DNA of 64,000 bases. Source: Cytobacillus firmus (lineage in GTDB: Bacteria > Bacillota > Bacilli > Bacillales > Cytobacillaceae). The position numbers and the translations under genes were made by a program. Positions 41,431 through 52,650 of the stretch are shown here, one piece after another (position 1 is the stretch's first letter; each line of letters begins with the position of its first letter). Below the pieces are notes generated by a model that saw only the letters and a list, made by a program, of their open reading frames with translations, was not told where the DNA came from and ran no database searches. The stretch is taken from contig NZ_CP086235.1 in the NCBI RefSeq assembly GCF_023612095.1, positions 4,103,501 to 4,167,500 on the forward strand, written 5' to 3'.

Positions 41431-44283
41431 CTATGAAAGCCATACTCTCATAACGGACAGCAGCTGGTCCAGTTTTAAAGGCTTGCTGATATAATCTGTT
41501 GCACCGGCCTCCATACATTTTTCCCTATCGCCTTTCATTGCCTTGGCAGTAAGGGCAATGATTGGAACATCCTGGTGCCTGTCCAGCCCGCGAAGCCTCT
41601 TCATAGTTTCATAACCATCCATAACAGGCATCATAATATCCATCAGAACAATATCGATTTGTTCTGTACCCATAATCAAATCGAGGCACTGCATCCCGTT
41701 TTCTGCTGTAAGGACATTCATGCCTTCTTTTTTCAAAGCATTTTTCAGCGCATAAATATTTCTGTGGTCATCATCTACAACAATGACTGTTTTATCTTTA
41801 AGCTCCGTACCTGCCTGCTGATGCTCTGCTTCCGCATCTTCTTTAGCATCTTCTGCTTCAGCTGCCTCAGAAACTTCCGTAACAGGCTCAACGGTTACAG
41901 CAGCTTCTTCGAAAGCAAGCGTTCCGGCCTCTATTTCAGGCATTCCGTTTGGAAGATTCGGGATAACGAGTGTAAACCGGCTTCCTTTTCCTTCTTCGCT
42001 TTCCACTTTGCAGATACCGCCGAGCAGCTGGGCAAATTCCTTGGAGATGGACAATCCGAGGCCAGTTCCGCCATATTTTCTCATCGTGGCGCCATCAGCC
42101 TGCTGGAAGGCTTCAAAAATCAGCTGCTGCTTTTCAGACGGAATGCCAATACCTGTGTCGAGCACTGTAATTTTCAGCCAGTCATTTGTATAGGTGGATA
42201 ACGGCAAGCCAAAGAAATCGCCTTTTGAAGCTTTTTCAAACGTGACTGCTACTGAACCTTCTTCCGTAAACTTAAATGCATTTGAAAGGAGGTTTTTCAC
42301 AATTTGCTGCAGCCGCTGCTCATCCGTATTGAATACAGGAGGAACTTCTTCAGAAGAGCTCACAGTAAATTCAAGATTTTTATGCTTTGCCACCTGTGTA
42401 AAATGCTGTTGCAGACGCTGCGACATTTCTCCCATATTGACTTCCTCAAAGTTGATTTCCAGTTTCCCTACCTCTACTTTTGAAAGGTCGAGGATATCGT
42501 TAATGAGGGCTAGTAAATCCTGGCCAGATGTATGTATAACCTTGGAAAACTCTTTCTGCTCCTCAGTAAGGATCTGATCCGGATCCTCTGCCAGCATTTC
42601 TGATAAAAGCAAAATGCTGTTAAGCGGCGTTCGCAGTTCGTGGGACATATTTGCCAGGAACTCTGACTTGTATTTTGAGCTTAGACCCAGCTGTTTTGCT
42701 TTTTCCTCCAGTTCTTCCTTAGCAGCCTGGAGTTCTTCAGATTTCATTTCAGCATCTCTGGAGCGTTCTTCAAGCTGCTCATTAATCATGCGCAGCTCTT
42801 CGGATTGACTCTGCATTTCTTCAGATTGCGCCTGCAGCTCCTCAGACTGGGATTGCAGCTCTTCAGCCTGTGCCTGCAGTTCCTCTGTCTGTGCCTGGGA
42901 TTCTGCCAGTAAGCGTTCAATCTCCATTCTTCCAGAAATATTCGTAATGGCTATTCCCAGTGTTTCAATTACTTTTTCCAATAGTTTGATCTGTGCATCA
43001 GTGAACAGCCTCAAGCTCGCCAGTTCCACTACTGCCACTACCTCGTCCTTTAGCATAACGGGAGCCATCATGATGCTTTTCGGCCTGACATCCCCCAAAC
43101 CAGTTGATAAGACCTTGTAACCCTCAGGAACGTCCTCGAGGAATATTGTTTTCTTATCCCTGACAGTTTGCCCTGCTAATCCTTCACCCTCATAGAAAAA
43201 GTCTCTTCCTGCATCAACCGCTCCATCTGCATAAGCAGCCTGTTTCTTAAATACAGGTTTGCTCCCGCTGTCATCTTTCACATAAATGACTCCAAGATCA
43301 GCTCCGGCGGCAGGTGCCAGCCTTGATATAAAATCATCTGCCAAATTGGCTATGGTCACATGCTGGCTATAGATGCTTACCAATGCAGCAGACTGGCTTT
43401 GAATCCAGTTTTGTTCACTGATTTCAGCCGAATAGCGCTGTTCTTTCATGTAATAATTCTCAAGGGAATCAGCCATAGAATTAAAGGCTTTCGCAATATT
43501 GCCGATTTCGTCATTGGATTCGACATCCAGCCTTGAAATGGAAGAAAGATCCTGGTAATCAATATCCTTAATCCCTTTTGTAATTAAGCTGATGGTCCTG
43601 CCTGTGCTTCTGATCACCCAAACTGTCACTCCAACGATTAAAACAATCGCTATTGCAACCGCAGCAACCAAAGTTGCTACTAACTGGCTATATGTTTCAT
43701 TTGCACTTTTCAGCGAATCTGCCATGAGTGATTCCTGATACTCTTTAAATTCGGCCAGCTTGTTCAGCAGTGCGTTTCGGTTTTCTCTTTCACTTCTGTA
43801 TAGTCCATCTAAAGAATCCATTTCACCGCTTCCCATTAAATCAGTAAAGCTGTTTTGCATTTGGGCATATGATTCGTATGCCTGCTCCACTTCTTTTAAG
43901 AACAATTTCGATTTCTGTCTATTTAATTCTTGCTCTAGATTAATTATTCGGGTTTGTATCCCCTCATGGTTGGCACTCACCAATTCAGCTGTCATGGCTG
44001 AATCGCTTGAGTCTTTGTCGGTAAGCACACTCAGCAGCTGCTGGTCTGTCTGGTAAAATAGCTGTCTGATCTCTGTAGCCTGATTTACCTTATAATAACG
44101 ATCCTCTACAATTTCCAGCATGTTGGCCTTCATTCCGTTTACCATAGACAGAATGACAAACATCAGAATAAACAGAAAAAATACGGTTAAGCCCAACCCC
44201 ATCATTTGCTTTCTTTTAAAGCTCACCTGTTCTCTCCTTCTTTCCCCCGATTTTTCTTCATCATTTTCCTTGTGCATGTTCAC
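41431..44283 (-). CDS. rsbK: RsbK: hybrid sensor kinase of the sigma-B pathway
   Basis: A 950-residue membrane kinase: helix 1 (about 29-50), extracellular CHASE3-like domain (55-195), helix 2 (203-225), HAMP (226-280), GAF (305-455), a long coiled coil built from EELQ-type heptads (456-535), a HisKA domain with the phospho-histidine at 548 (NMSHELRTPL), an ATPase domain (GTGLGLSISKEFAQ), an acidic linker and a C-terminal receiver domain (IVLMDIMMPVMDG). This is the B. cereus RsbK plan. It should phosphorylate RsbY in response to stress; the signal is unknown. Confidence 0.92.
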   Translation of the reverse strand: MNMHKENDEEKSGERRREQVSFKRKQMMGLGLTVFFLFILMFVILSMVNGMKANMLEIVEDRYYKVNQATEIRQLFYQTDQQLLSVLTDKDSSDSAMTAELVSANHEGIQTRIINLEQELNRQKSKLFLKEVEQAYESYAQMQNSFTDLMGSGEMDSLDGLYRSERENRNALLNKLAEFKEYQESLMADSLKSANETYSQLVATLVAAVAIAIVLIVGVTVWVIRSTGRTISLITKGIKDIDYQDLSSISRLDVESNDEIGNIAKAFNSMADSLENYYMKEQRYSAEISEQNWIQSQSAALVSIYSQHVTIANLADDFISRLAPAAGADLGVIYVKDDSGSKPVFKKQAAYADGAVDAGRDFFYEGEGLAGQTVRDKKTIFLEDVPEGYKVLSTGLGDVRPKSIMMAPVMLKDEVVAVVELASLRLFTDAQIKLLEKVIETLGIAITNISGRMEIERLLAESQAQTEELQAQAEELQSQSEELQAQSEEMQSQSEELRMINEQLEERSRDAEMKSEELQAAKEELEEKAKQLGLSSKYKSEFLANMSHELRTPLNSILLLSEMLAEDPDQILTEEQKEFSKVIHTSGQDLLALINDILDLSKVEVGKLEINFEEVNMGEMSQRLQQHFTQVAKHKNLEFTVSSSEEVPPVFNTDEQRLQQIVKNLLSNAFKFTEEGSVAVTFEKASKGDFFGLPLSTYTNDWLKITVLDTGIGIPSEKQQLIFEAFQQADGATMRKYGGTGLGLSISKEFAQLLGGICKVESEEGKGSRFTLVIPNLPNGMPEIEAGTLAFEEAAVTVEPVTEVSEAAEAEDAKEDAEAEHQQAGTELKDKTVIVVDDDHRNIYALKNALKKEGMNVLTAENGMQCLDLIMGTEQIDIVLMDIMMPVMDGYETMKRLRGLDRHQDVPIIALTAKAMKGDREKCMEAGATDYISKPLKLDQLLSVMRVWLS

Positions 44284-44368
44284 GCTTTATGAGATTAAGG
44301 TTTTAATAGACCAGCTTCTTTACCCTTATTTAATATAAACCAAACCTATTTTTCTATTTTTTTCATAA

Positions 44369-44395
44369 AAAAAGAGGAAGGATTACTCCTTCCCA
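44369..44395 (-). terminator. Terminator of the TPR-dynamin gene
   Basis: On the minus strand GGAAGGA pairs with TCCTTCC around GTAA, followed by TCTTTTTTT. Confidence 0.85.
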
Positions 44396-44399
44396 ATGT

Positions 44400-47147
44400 T
44401 TAACGATATTCCTTAACTCTTTCCCCTGCTGAAGTCATCCATTCAAACTGGCGGAGCTTCAGGTCAAATAGTGTCAGAGGATCCTGGTAAATCTCAGGGT
44501 TTTTGCGCATATTGCTTAGTGCTACTTTATTTTCTGCAATGTTCGTATATGTCTCTTCAACTGTATGATTCAATACGTCAAACGGATTTCTGAAGAACAT
44601 CTTAATATCCCGCTCAAGCGATTTCTCAAATAGTTCGAATTGCTGCATGAATTTATCGGTAATGAATTCTGCGATTTCGCTATAATCTTCATGCTCAATG
44701 AACTGTTTATATTTATTATGGAGCATCGTATTATTCTGCTGAATGGCTCCAAACAGCTTTCCTGCACTCTTGAGCAGGAACTGCGAAGGTGAAAAGCGGT
44801 TTAGAATGTTGGCCTTTTCAAGCTGGACACTCCCTCGCGTCATCCGGTCAGCGTCGCGGCGCCAGTCATCCAGAACCCTGAAATCACAGTCCAGCGCGAT
44901 TTTCTCCTCGCCGTATAGCTCATTGAAGCCCTGGCTCATTTCATCCAAATATGCCTGGCTGCTTCTGAACTCTCCTTCACTTTCCGCAATCCATTCCTGA
45001 ATGGAAACATGAAACTCCGGCAAAACTGTGTCTTCAATATATTGGTGTACCCGATTATTCATTTCATCATTAAGGTCAGTATGGATTTTTCCAAAATCAC
45101 TGTCTTCTGTCACCATTTCTGAACAATTCCGAAGCAGCTCCGGAATTTGCTTCTCAAGATCCGCTCTCATTTCATCTTTAATCTTGCTGTACGATCTTTT
45201 AATTGTCCGGACCTTCTCTTCTTCCATGTCAATCAGCTGATTATTGGCACCTTTTAGTTTTGTCACCATCTCTTCGTTCCATTTAATCGTATCAATCAAG
45301 CTGCTTTCCATCTCAACGCGCTTTTCGAGAAGGAATTTGATTGATTTTTTTATATAGTAAAGAACTTTTGCTGTACGATCTTCTTTCCTGTTCCGCCCAT
45401 CCATCATAGACTTGATAAAGACGGCTAAATCATTAAGCTGGCTTTCGCTGTCATAATAGGCGGAGAAAGCAAACACCTTTGCTTTCGGGAAATAGGTATG
45501 AACACGGGACTGAGTTTCATCAAGAAGCTCTATAGCATCCTGGCTGTCCGGAATCCGATCCATTTTACTGAGAAGGAAATGAATAGGCAGTTCCGGAGCC
45601 TGCTCTCGCATTCTTACAGCAAGATCCAGCTCTTTATCTGTCAAAGGGGAATCCGCATTCAGGACAAATAGCATACTGTCAGCGAAATGGAGGTATTGGA
45701 ACACACCATTTCTGAACTTGCTCTGGCCCGCAAGACCCGGCGTATCTATGACAGCGAGTCTATTATTCTGTAAAAAGTTGAATGGCATCTTGCAGCGTAT
45801 GAGCGTCTGCTGGCTTTTCTCTGCACTTTGCCTAAAATCCTCAAGATCAGAAATGCCTCGCACTTCCTCATCCGTAATAGCATGGATTTCAGCTCCATCA
45901 CTATCCTTGAACAGCACTGAAGCAGATGTTGAATCTCCCATCAGCTCTTCACCAAGAAGAGTGTTCACAAACGAGGATTTTCCATTTGATGCTGCACCGG
46001 CAATCAGCAAGTGGCCGGAATCCAAATCAAGGAGCTCACGGACCATCCATTCAAATCGCTCACCCATCAGGACGCCTTTATCCTTGGCCCATTTCATTAT
46101 ATTTTCGAAAAGCTTAAAGCTCTCCTCCAGACCTTCCTGATAACGGACAGAACGGCTCACAAGGCTTTCTGCTTCACTGACAGCAGAAGACTCGATATTG
46201 GATGGGAATATTTCGCTCCATGCCAGTACGGCCGATGCCGAAACAAGATAATGAGAAGGGGCAGCTATTTTCACCCAATTCGTTATGTGATTTGGAATCA
46301 GATGGGATAAATCCCGGATTAAATGCTTTCCGCTGATCAATTCAAGGTAAGTTTCTTTATAAAGCTCCGAAAGCATGCTCCATGTATGTGAGCGTCCCGG
46401 CTCCATATCCAGGAGAAGACGATTGTATTCTTTCAGCCATGAAAAATACAGATCCGATGTCTTGTAGCTGTTCCACAGAGCTGCTGATAAACCTTCAAAG
46501 TGAGCCTGATCCGTACGGTATAACACTGAAAGCGCCTCACTGAAATAGTTCGGCTCCACCTTTGCTGTCCGCCCCTGTTCCACATACGAATGAAGAACTT
46601 CAAACCAGGATAGGGATTCCGTCCTGATTGCTTCATTAACAGCCAGCTCCACTGCATTTCCCCAATCGCTGTGTTCTTCAAAGAACCCTCGTGCCAGATC
46701 GGTCACATCGGGATAATCCGGATTTAACCGGACAGCCTCTTTAATAGATTCAACAGCCAATTCAAGCTTGCCGCGCTGTATGTAAAGTGAAAACAGCTGG
46801 AGGAGCACCTCGGTCTTTAACACCTCTGAATCTGTTTCAATAGCTTTATAAAAGTCCTCTGCATTTGAAAGCAGATCTAATTCAAAGTAGGCATCAGCCA
46901 TATTTTTCTGAGCCCATGGACCCAATTCATTCGGAATGCTTTCCCACTTAAAAATGGCCGCTTCGTAATCCTTGTTAAGGAAATAGACTTCACCCTGGGC
47001 GAAGCGGATATTAGTTAAATCTGGCACCTCGTTCTGCTGCTCAGCCACATACAGTTCACCCAAAACCCTGATCGGATGCACATTTTCGTTAGATTCCATG
47101 AAGGTCTTATAAAAGGTTTTGCTGATTAGCTGCTTCTCTAAAGTCAT
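44400..47147 (-). CDS. TPR-repeat dynamin-like GTPase
   Basis: A 915-residue protein. The first third has TPR-like helical pairs (about 45-160, for example YEAAIFKWESIPNELGPWAQ and KLELAVESIKEAVRLNPDYP). A dynamin-type GTPase follows: P-loop GAASNGKSS (384-392), DTPGL (468-472) and LSKMD (526-530). The last third is a long helical stalk with coiled-coil stretches (about 610-700) and a hydrophobic GKLFGAIQQ region that may touch membrane. Bacterial dynamins protect or remodel membranes; the TPR fusion suggests a partner-binding role. It follows the sigma-B regulators, but no direct link is shown. Confidence 0.85.
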   Translation of the reverse strand: MTLEKQLISKTFYKTFMESNENVHPIRVLGELYVAEQQNEVPDLTNIRFAQGEVYFLNKDYEAAIFKWESIPNELGPWAQKNMADAYFELDLLSNAEDFYKAIETDSEVLKTEVLLQLFSLYIQRGKLELAVESIKEAVRLNPDYPDVTDLARGFFEEHSDWGNAVELAVNEAIRTESLSWFEVLHSYVEQGRTAKVEPNYFSEALSVLYRTDQAHFEGLSAALWNSYKTSDLYFSWLKEYNRLLLDMEPGRSHTWSMLSELYKETYLELISGKHLIRDLSHLIPNHITNWVKIAAPSHYLVSASAVLAWSEIFPSNIESSAVSEAESLVSRSVRYQEGLEESFKLFENIMKWAKDKGVLMGERFEWMVRELLDLDSGHLLIAGAASNGKSSFVNTLLGEELMGDSTSASVLFKDSDGAEIHAITDEEVRGISDLEDFRQSAEKSQQTLIRCKMPFNFLQNNRLAVIDTPGLAGQSKFRNGVFQYLHFADSMLFVLNADSPLTDKELDLAVRMREQAPELPIHFLLSKMDRIPDSQDAIELLDETQSRVHTYFPKAKVFAFSAYYDSESQLNDLAVFIKSMMDGRNRKEDRTAKVLYYIKKSIKFLLEKRVEMESSLIDTIKWNEEMVTKLKGANNQLIDMEEEKVRTIKRSYSKIKDEMRADLEKQIPELLRNCSEMVTEDSDFGKIHTDLNDEMNNRVHQYIEDTVLPEFHVSIQEWIAESEGEFRSSQAYLDEMSQGFNELYGEEKIALDCDFRVLDDWRRDADRMTRGSVQLEKANILNRFSPSQFLLKSAGKLFGAIQQNNTMLHNKYKQFIEHEDYSEIAEFITDKFMQQFELFEKSLERDIKMFFRNPFDVLNHTVEETYTNIAENKVALSNMRKNPEIYQDPLTLFDLKLRQFEWMTSAGERVKEYR

Positions 47148-47489
47148 CTTGATCCCCCGCAGTGCAATTTTTAAAAGTCCGCCTAAAGACAGCGGCTCTT
47201 AAAAGAATTTTATTGATCCAGCCTGCTGATTTCCTAATTACATAGGGCTTTATCAGCATGCTTTATAAAAAAACGCATAATACGCCAATTTTCATCCTTT
47301 ATCCTTATATTGTAGCAAAAATTTTTCTGCAAAAAATTTCATTTCTCTATCATTTTTGAAACATTACTGTATTCCTGTGTAATATTTTTAATAGTTAGAC
47401 TCAGCTTCTCTCTATTAATACCACCTCAAATCAAAATAAAAACTGGCAGACAGAAATATTTATTCCTGCCTGCCAGTTTTCATTCTTCA
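47148..47489. other. 342-base intergenic region
   Basis: AT-rich gap between the TPR-dynamin gene start and the end of the MFS gene. It contains the MFS terminator (47438-47482). No repeat, RNA or operator was recognised elsewhere in it; TACAAT-like minus-strand boxes could serve as the dynamin promoter. Confidence 0.5.
47438..47482 (-). terminator. Terminator of the MFS gene at 47490-48686
   Basis: AAACTGGCAG and CAG pair with CTG and CTGCCAGTTT, with one unpaired base; T/A-runs lie on both sides. Confidence 0.75.
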
Positions 47490-48686
47490 TTATGAGGCCT
47501 GCTGCGGCCGGGCGGCCCGGCGCCGTTTCCCATAGATGACTGTAACAGCCATGCCCAGAATCAGGAACACACTTGATATTTGGAAGAGCGCCGCCGTTTC
47601 CACAAACTGTGCAAGCACTCCAAACACAAGCCCGCTTAGCCCAATGCCAAGGTCGATGGAGGAGAAGAACATTCCGTTTGCCACACCGCGCCGGTTGGAT
47701 GGTGTCATTGATAACGTCCAGGACTGCAGAGTAGGAATCAATGAGCCAAAGCCAATTCCAAACAAGATTCCGCTAATGATAATAAACAAATTCGAATGAG
47801 CGAAGGAAAGTACCCACATTCCTATGAAAGTCAGGAACGTGCAAAGCAGCACGAGTCCCATAGGCCCCCGCTGATCAAACCACTTTCCGGCAACCGGCCT
47901 TGAGAGCGATGCCATAATCGCATTAAACAGGTAAAAAAGGAATATCTGATCAATTCCGCGCTCTTCGCCAAAAATAACGATGAACGTTACGATGGAGCCA
48001 TATCCAAAGGTCACAAGTATTGTGATGAATGCAGGAAACCAGCTGGATTTTTCAACTAAAGAGCCCAGGTAAGAGAATTTAAGATCTTCTTTCCTTGTTT
48101 TCATAACAGCCTCAGGCGTTTCATAGCGGACAATGGCCAGGAGGACAATGGCAATTACCCCTAGTACGCTTGAGATATAAATAAGATTGGTAAATGAAGT
48201 AACCTGATATAGGTAGATTCCAAGACTAGGTGCAATGATCATTCCGATCGTAACGCTTAGGCCATAGTAACCCATTCCCTCTCCAAGCCTGGAATTAGGC
48301 ACTACATCTACAGCCGCTGTCCCATTCACAGTAGTGGACCAGCCCCATGCAAGCCCATGAATGAATCGGAACATCAGAAAAATCATTACCACGCTTGAAA
48401 GCGGATAAATAATGGTTATTGCCAAAAGTGCTGCTGCCCCAATCAGCACCAGCTGCTTTCTTGCTTTATATTCGAGCATGAATCCGATGAAAGGCCGGCT
48501 CAAAACGGCTCCAATCGAAAACAGTGCCGTTACCAGCCCAATTTCAAGACCAGTTGCCCCAATGGACTTTATATATGGAGGCAATGTTGGAATAAGCATC
48601 TGAAACGACATAAAAACAAACAAATTCCCCACCATCAGCATAATGAAAGACTTTGTCCATAAAGTCTCTTTTGCAGCCTTTTCCAA
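47490..48686 (-). CDS. MFS transporter (YwoG/YfcJ-like)
   Basis: A 398-residue major facilitator of twelve helices beginning EKAAKETLWTKSFIMLMVGN. Loop 2-3 is degenerate (GFMLEYKARKQ) and GKWFDQRGPM marks the equivalent loop in the second half. TTG at 48686 with AAAGGGGG six bases upstream is the best start; the ATG at 48692 directly abuts that site. It belongs to a Bacillus MFS group without a firmly assigned substrate. It is monocistronic. Confidence 0.82.
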   Translation of the reverse strand: MEKAAKETLWTKSFIMLMVGNLFVFMSFQMLIPTLPPYIKSIGATGLEIGLVTALFSIGAVLSRPFIGFMLEYKARKQLVLIGAAALLAITIIYPLSSVVMIFLMFRFIHGLAWGWSTTVNGTAAVDVVPNSRLGEGMGYYGLSVTIGMIIAPSLGIYLYQVTSFTNLIYISSVLGVIAIVLLAIVRYETPEAVMKTRKEDLKFSYLGSLVEKSSWFPAFITILVTFGYGSIVTFIVIFGEERGIDQIFLFYLFNAIMASLSRPVAGKWFDQRGPMGLVLLCTFLTFIGMWVLSFAHSNLFIIISGILFGIGFGSLIPTLQSWTLSMTPSNRRGVANGMFFSSIDLGIGLSGLVFGVLAQFVETAALFQISSVFLILGMAVTVIYGKRRRAARPQQAS

Positions 48687-48996
48687 GTGCATCCCCCTTT
48701 CATCCAGTAAAGAAAATAAATAATTATTTCGCATCACTAAATGCTACCATAACTGCCTGAAAAAAGGAACGGGATTTTGGTTCACATCACTTCTGGCACA
48801 AAGCATCCTGCATTTTAGCAGGCTGTCATCAGAAAAACTTTTTTTCCAGTCTAGTCTTGTTTATAATAGATAGAATGAATAAAGAGTATTGCCCAATAAA
48901 CGACAGCAGCACAGCTAAGGGAAGTTTCGCTTTATTTTCCTTCCCGATATTATTAAAATAAGTACTAACTACATAAACAGAAAGGCTGATACCGGT
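48687..48996. other. 310-base divergent region before glnS
   Basis: Contains a small hairpin (CCTGC 48807-48811 with GCAGG 48818-48822) followed by a T-run, and a TATAAT box at 48862-48867 that could drive glnS. No T-box leader signature was seen, unlike many Firmicute aminoacyl-tRNA synthetase genes. Confidence 0.5.
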
Positions 48997-50688
<1,692 letters not shown>

Positions 50689-50689
50689 G

Positions 50690-50728
50690 CAAAAAGCTTG
50701 AGGGCTTCGTTCCCTCAGGCTTTTTCAC
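50690..50728 (+). terminator. Terminator of glnS
   Basis: AAAAAGCTTGAGGG pairs with CCCTCAGGCTTTTT, with one mismatch. Confidence 0.85.
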
Positions 50729-50813
50729 CCGAAAAACGATTCACAAACTGCATTTCCGCAGGAAAGTATGGTAAGGTTTAAAAAGTAAGCATTTACATAA
50801 GGAGGAATAAATT

Positions 50814-51164
50814 ATGTCAAATCAGCATGACCCAAATACATTACCGCCGAAAACATGTTCAGTAGACCGCATGGTGACCGTTAAAGAGGACGTTGAAAAG
50901 GTTCTTGCAGGAAAGAAAACAGCTACACGCCGCAACGGCCGCTATGCTGATATCGGAGAAATCATGACACTTGAGGGCCATGATTTTGTTGTAGAAAAAA
51001 TTTATTCACAGTCTCTCGGAGAATTAACTGACGAAGATGCCCGCCAGGAAGGCTTCGAAAATTTGGAAGACTACAAGCAATCCATCCTTTCTATGCACCC
51101 TGGAATGCCTTGGGTTCCGCAAATGCGTGTATGGGTTCATGAATTCAGCGCAGTGAAGAAGTAA
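50814..51164 (+). CDS. ASCH domain protein
   Basis: A 116-residue protein with an ASCH-like core: TVKEDVEKVLAGKKTATRRNGRYADIGEI (a binding cleft with Lys and Arg), FVVEKIYSQSLGEL and RVWVHEF. ASCH domains bind RNA or nucleosides and some hydrolyse acetylcytidine. No catalytic role is certain here. AAGGAGGAATAAATT precedes the ATG. The gene after it starts nine bases past its stop, so the two probably form an operon. Confidence 0.78.
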   Translation: MSNQHDPNTLPPKTCSVDRMVTVKEDVEKVLAGKKTATRRNGRYADIGEIMTLEGHDFVVEKIYSQSLGELTDEDARQEGFENLEDYKQSILSMHPGMPWVPQMRVWVHEFSAVKK

Positions 51165-51173
51165 TTTGCCGGA

Positions 51174-51614
51174 ATGGACATATTGTACCGAATACTGCTG
51201 TATATCCATGTCAGCAGTGCCATTCTTTCTGTTGGCCCCTTTTTTATTCTGATCCCAATCGTCAATAAATTGGGAGCGGCTCATCACGGGATCCAACAGG
51301 CATACATCGGCATCTTCAGGACATCTGTGCGCCTTGTCAAGCATGCAGGACATGTACTTGTAGGCTCGGGTATCCTTCTGATTGTAAACAGCCACTGGTC
51401 CTGGACGACATCTTGGATCGTTGCTACCCTGGCAGTTATGGGTCTCTCAGTCTTTTTTCTTGCCCGGGCCTTCACTCCCGTCCTGAGGAAATTTGATGAG
51501 CCGGGAGCAGATCAGCATTTCCTTATAAGAAAGCTTACCCGCTCTGTCTGGATCTATCTTTTTCTGTTAATGCTCATGCTCTGGTTCATGGTAGCCAAGC
51601 CGGTGCTTTGGTAG
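51174..51614 (+). CDS. Four-helix membrane protein (DUF2269-like)
   Basis: A 146-residue protein with four helices (about 8-30, 53-72, 80-98, 122-142) and a conserved-looking N-terminal LLYIHVSSAILSVGPFFIL. It resembles the DUF2269/YuiA-like integral membrane group; no function is known. The ribosome site is weak (GCCGGA), so it may depend on coupling to the ASCH gene nine bases upstream. Confidence 0.65.
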   Translation: MDILYRILLYIHVSSAILSVGPFFILIPIVNKLGAAHHGIQQAYIGIFRTSVRLVKHAGHVLVGSGILLIVNSHWSWTTSWIVATLAVMGLSVFFLARAFTPVLRKFDEPGADQHFLIRKLTRSVWIYLFLLMLMLWFMVAKPVLW

Positions 51615-51623
51615 GAATATATA

Positions 51624-51657
51624 AAAACAAGCGCTTATGATATGCGCTTGTTTTTTT
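51624..51657 (+). terminator. Terminator after the DUF2269-like gene
   Basis: ACAAGCGC and its inner bases pair with GCGCTTGT, followed by T7. Confidence 0.85.
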
Positions 51658-51722
51658 GTGCATGGATTAATTCATATTTTCACATTTGATGGATAAGGGA
51701 ATTTCCACATCCAACAAACTCA

Positions 51723-52448
51723 TTATTTCAAAAACCTTTCCGGAAAATCGGTCATAATCACTTCAACTCCGGCATTATTTAAGAATCTGCTGCGGGTTTC
51801 ATCATTTACGGTATATACCCGCAGTGGAAACCCTGCTTCTTTTGCTTTCCTTCCAAGCTCGGATAAAGCAAACCTCTCTTCACAATGGATGCTGTCTGCA
51901 CCGATATCTTTTGCCATTTCAAGTGTATTTTCAGGAATGCCTTCTATTAAATAACCCGTCTGTATCGTTGAATGGCAGTCCCGGACTCTCCTCAGGCTCT
52001 CCGCATTGAAGGATGAGATAATGACACGCTGTTCCAATCCATATTTAAGGATAAGGTCCATCACCCTTTTTTCCAGCCCGGGATAGTCTATCAAATCATT
52101 TTTTAATTCAATATTGATCAGCAGTTCGTTGCCCTCCATCACTGCCCATTGTAAAAGCTGCTCCAGATCCGGGATTGTTTCTCCGGCGTTCACTTCCGCA
52201 AACCAGCTCCCGGCATCAAGCTGCAGGATTTCTTCAAAGGTCATGTCCTTAATATAGCCTGTTCCGCCTGTCGTTCTGTCCACCTTTTCGTCATGAATAA
52301 TCACAAGCGTACCATCCTTCGCCATCTGCACATCCAATTCAATGCCATCTGCTCCCGCCTCCAATGCAGCCTGAAAAGCGGCCATCGTGTTTTCCGGAAA
52401 ACGTCCACTGACACCGCGATGCGCAAATACTTTCGCTCTTTTATTCAA
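51723..52448 (-). CDS. Glycerophosphodiester phosphodiesterase
   Basis: A 241-residue TIM-barrel enzyme that splits glycerophosphodiesters to glycerol-3-phosphate and an alcohol. Catalytic parts are visible: AHRGVSGRFPENT (His and Arg), GADGIELDVQMAKDGTLVIIHD (Glu, Asp and His) and LLINIELK. It has no signal peptide, so it is cytosolic, unlike secreted GlpQ. The TTG at 52448 is chosen because TAGGAGGAG lies close upstream; an in-frame ATG at 52484 lacks a site. It is monocistronic. Confidence 0.9.
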   Translation of the reverse strand: MNKRAKVFAHRGVSGRFPENTMAAFQAALEAGADGIELDVQMAKDGTLVIIHDEKVDRTTGGTGYIKDMTFEEILQLDAGSWFAEVNAGETIPDLEQLLQWAVMEGNELLINIELKNDLIDYPGLEKRVMDLILKYGLEQRVIISSFNAESLRRVRDCHSTIQTGYLIEGIPENTLEMAKDIGADSIHCEERFALSELGRKAKEAGFPLRVYTVNDETRSRFLNNAGVEVIMTDFPERFLK

Positions 52449-52650
52449 CTTATCTCCTCCTATGACAAAAACATCACCATTCATATTCTATTCTACAAAC
52501 CGCCCCAAAATCATTTTTTCATTCCAGGAAAACCCGCTCAAGTTTCACTTCGCATTCGATTCCATTATAATGAAAACTATGAAACTTCTTTCTTTCCAGT
52601 ACGTATAACAAATTATCCATACATAAAAAACGAATTTAGGAGTGAAATCT

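Noticed and set aside
42780..42910. DNA repeats (EELQ-coding) considered as a separate repeat element
   Set aside because: They encode the heptads of the coiled coil in rsbK and stay in frame.
48687..48996. T-box leader before glnS
   Set aside because: No AGGGTGGNACCGCG-like T-box core and no large anti-terminator were found.
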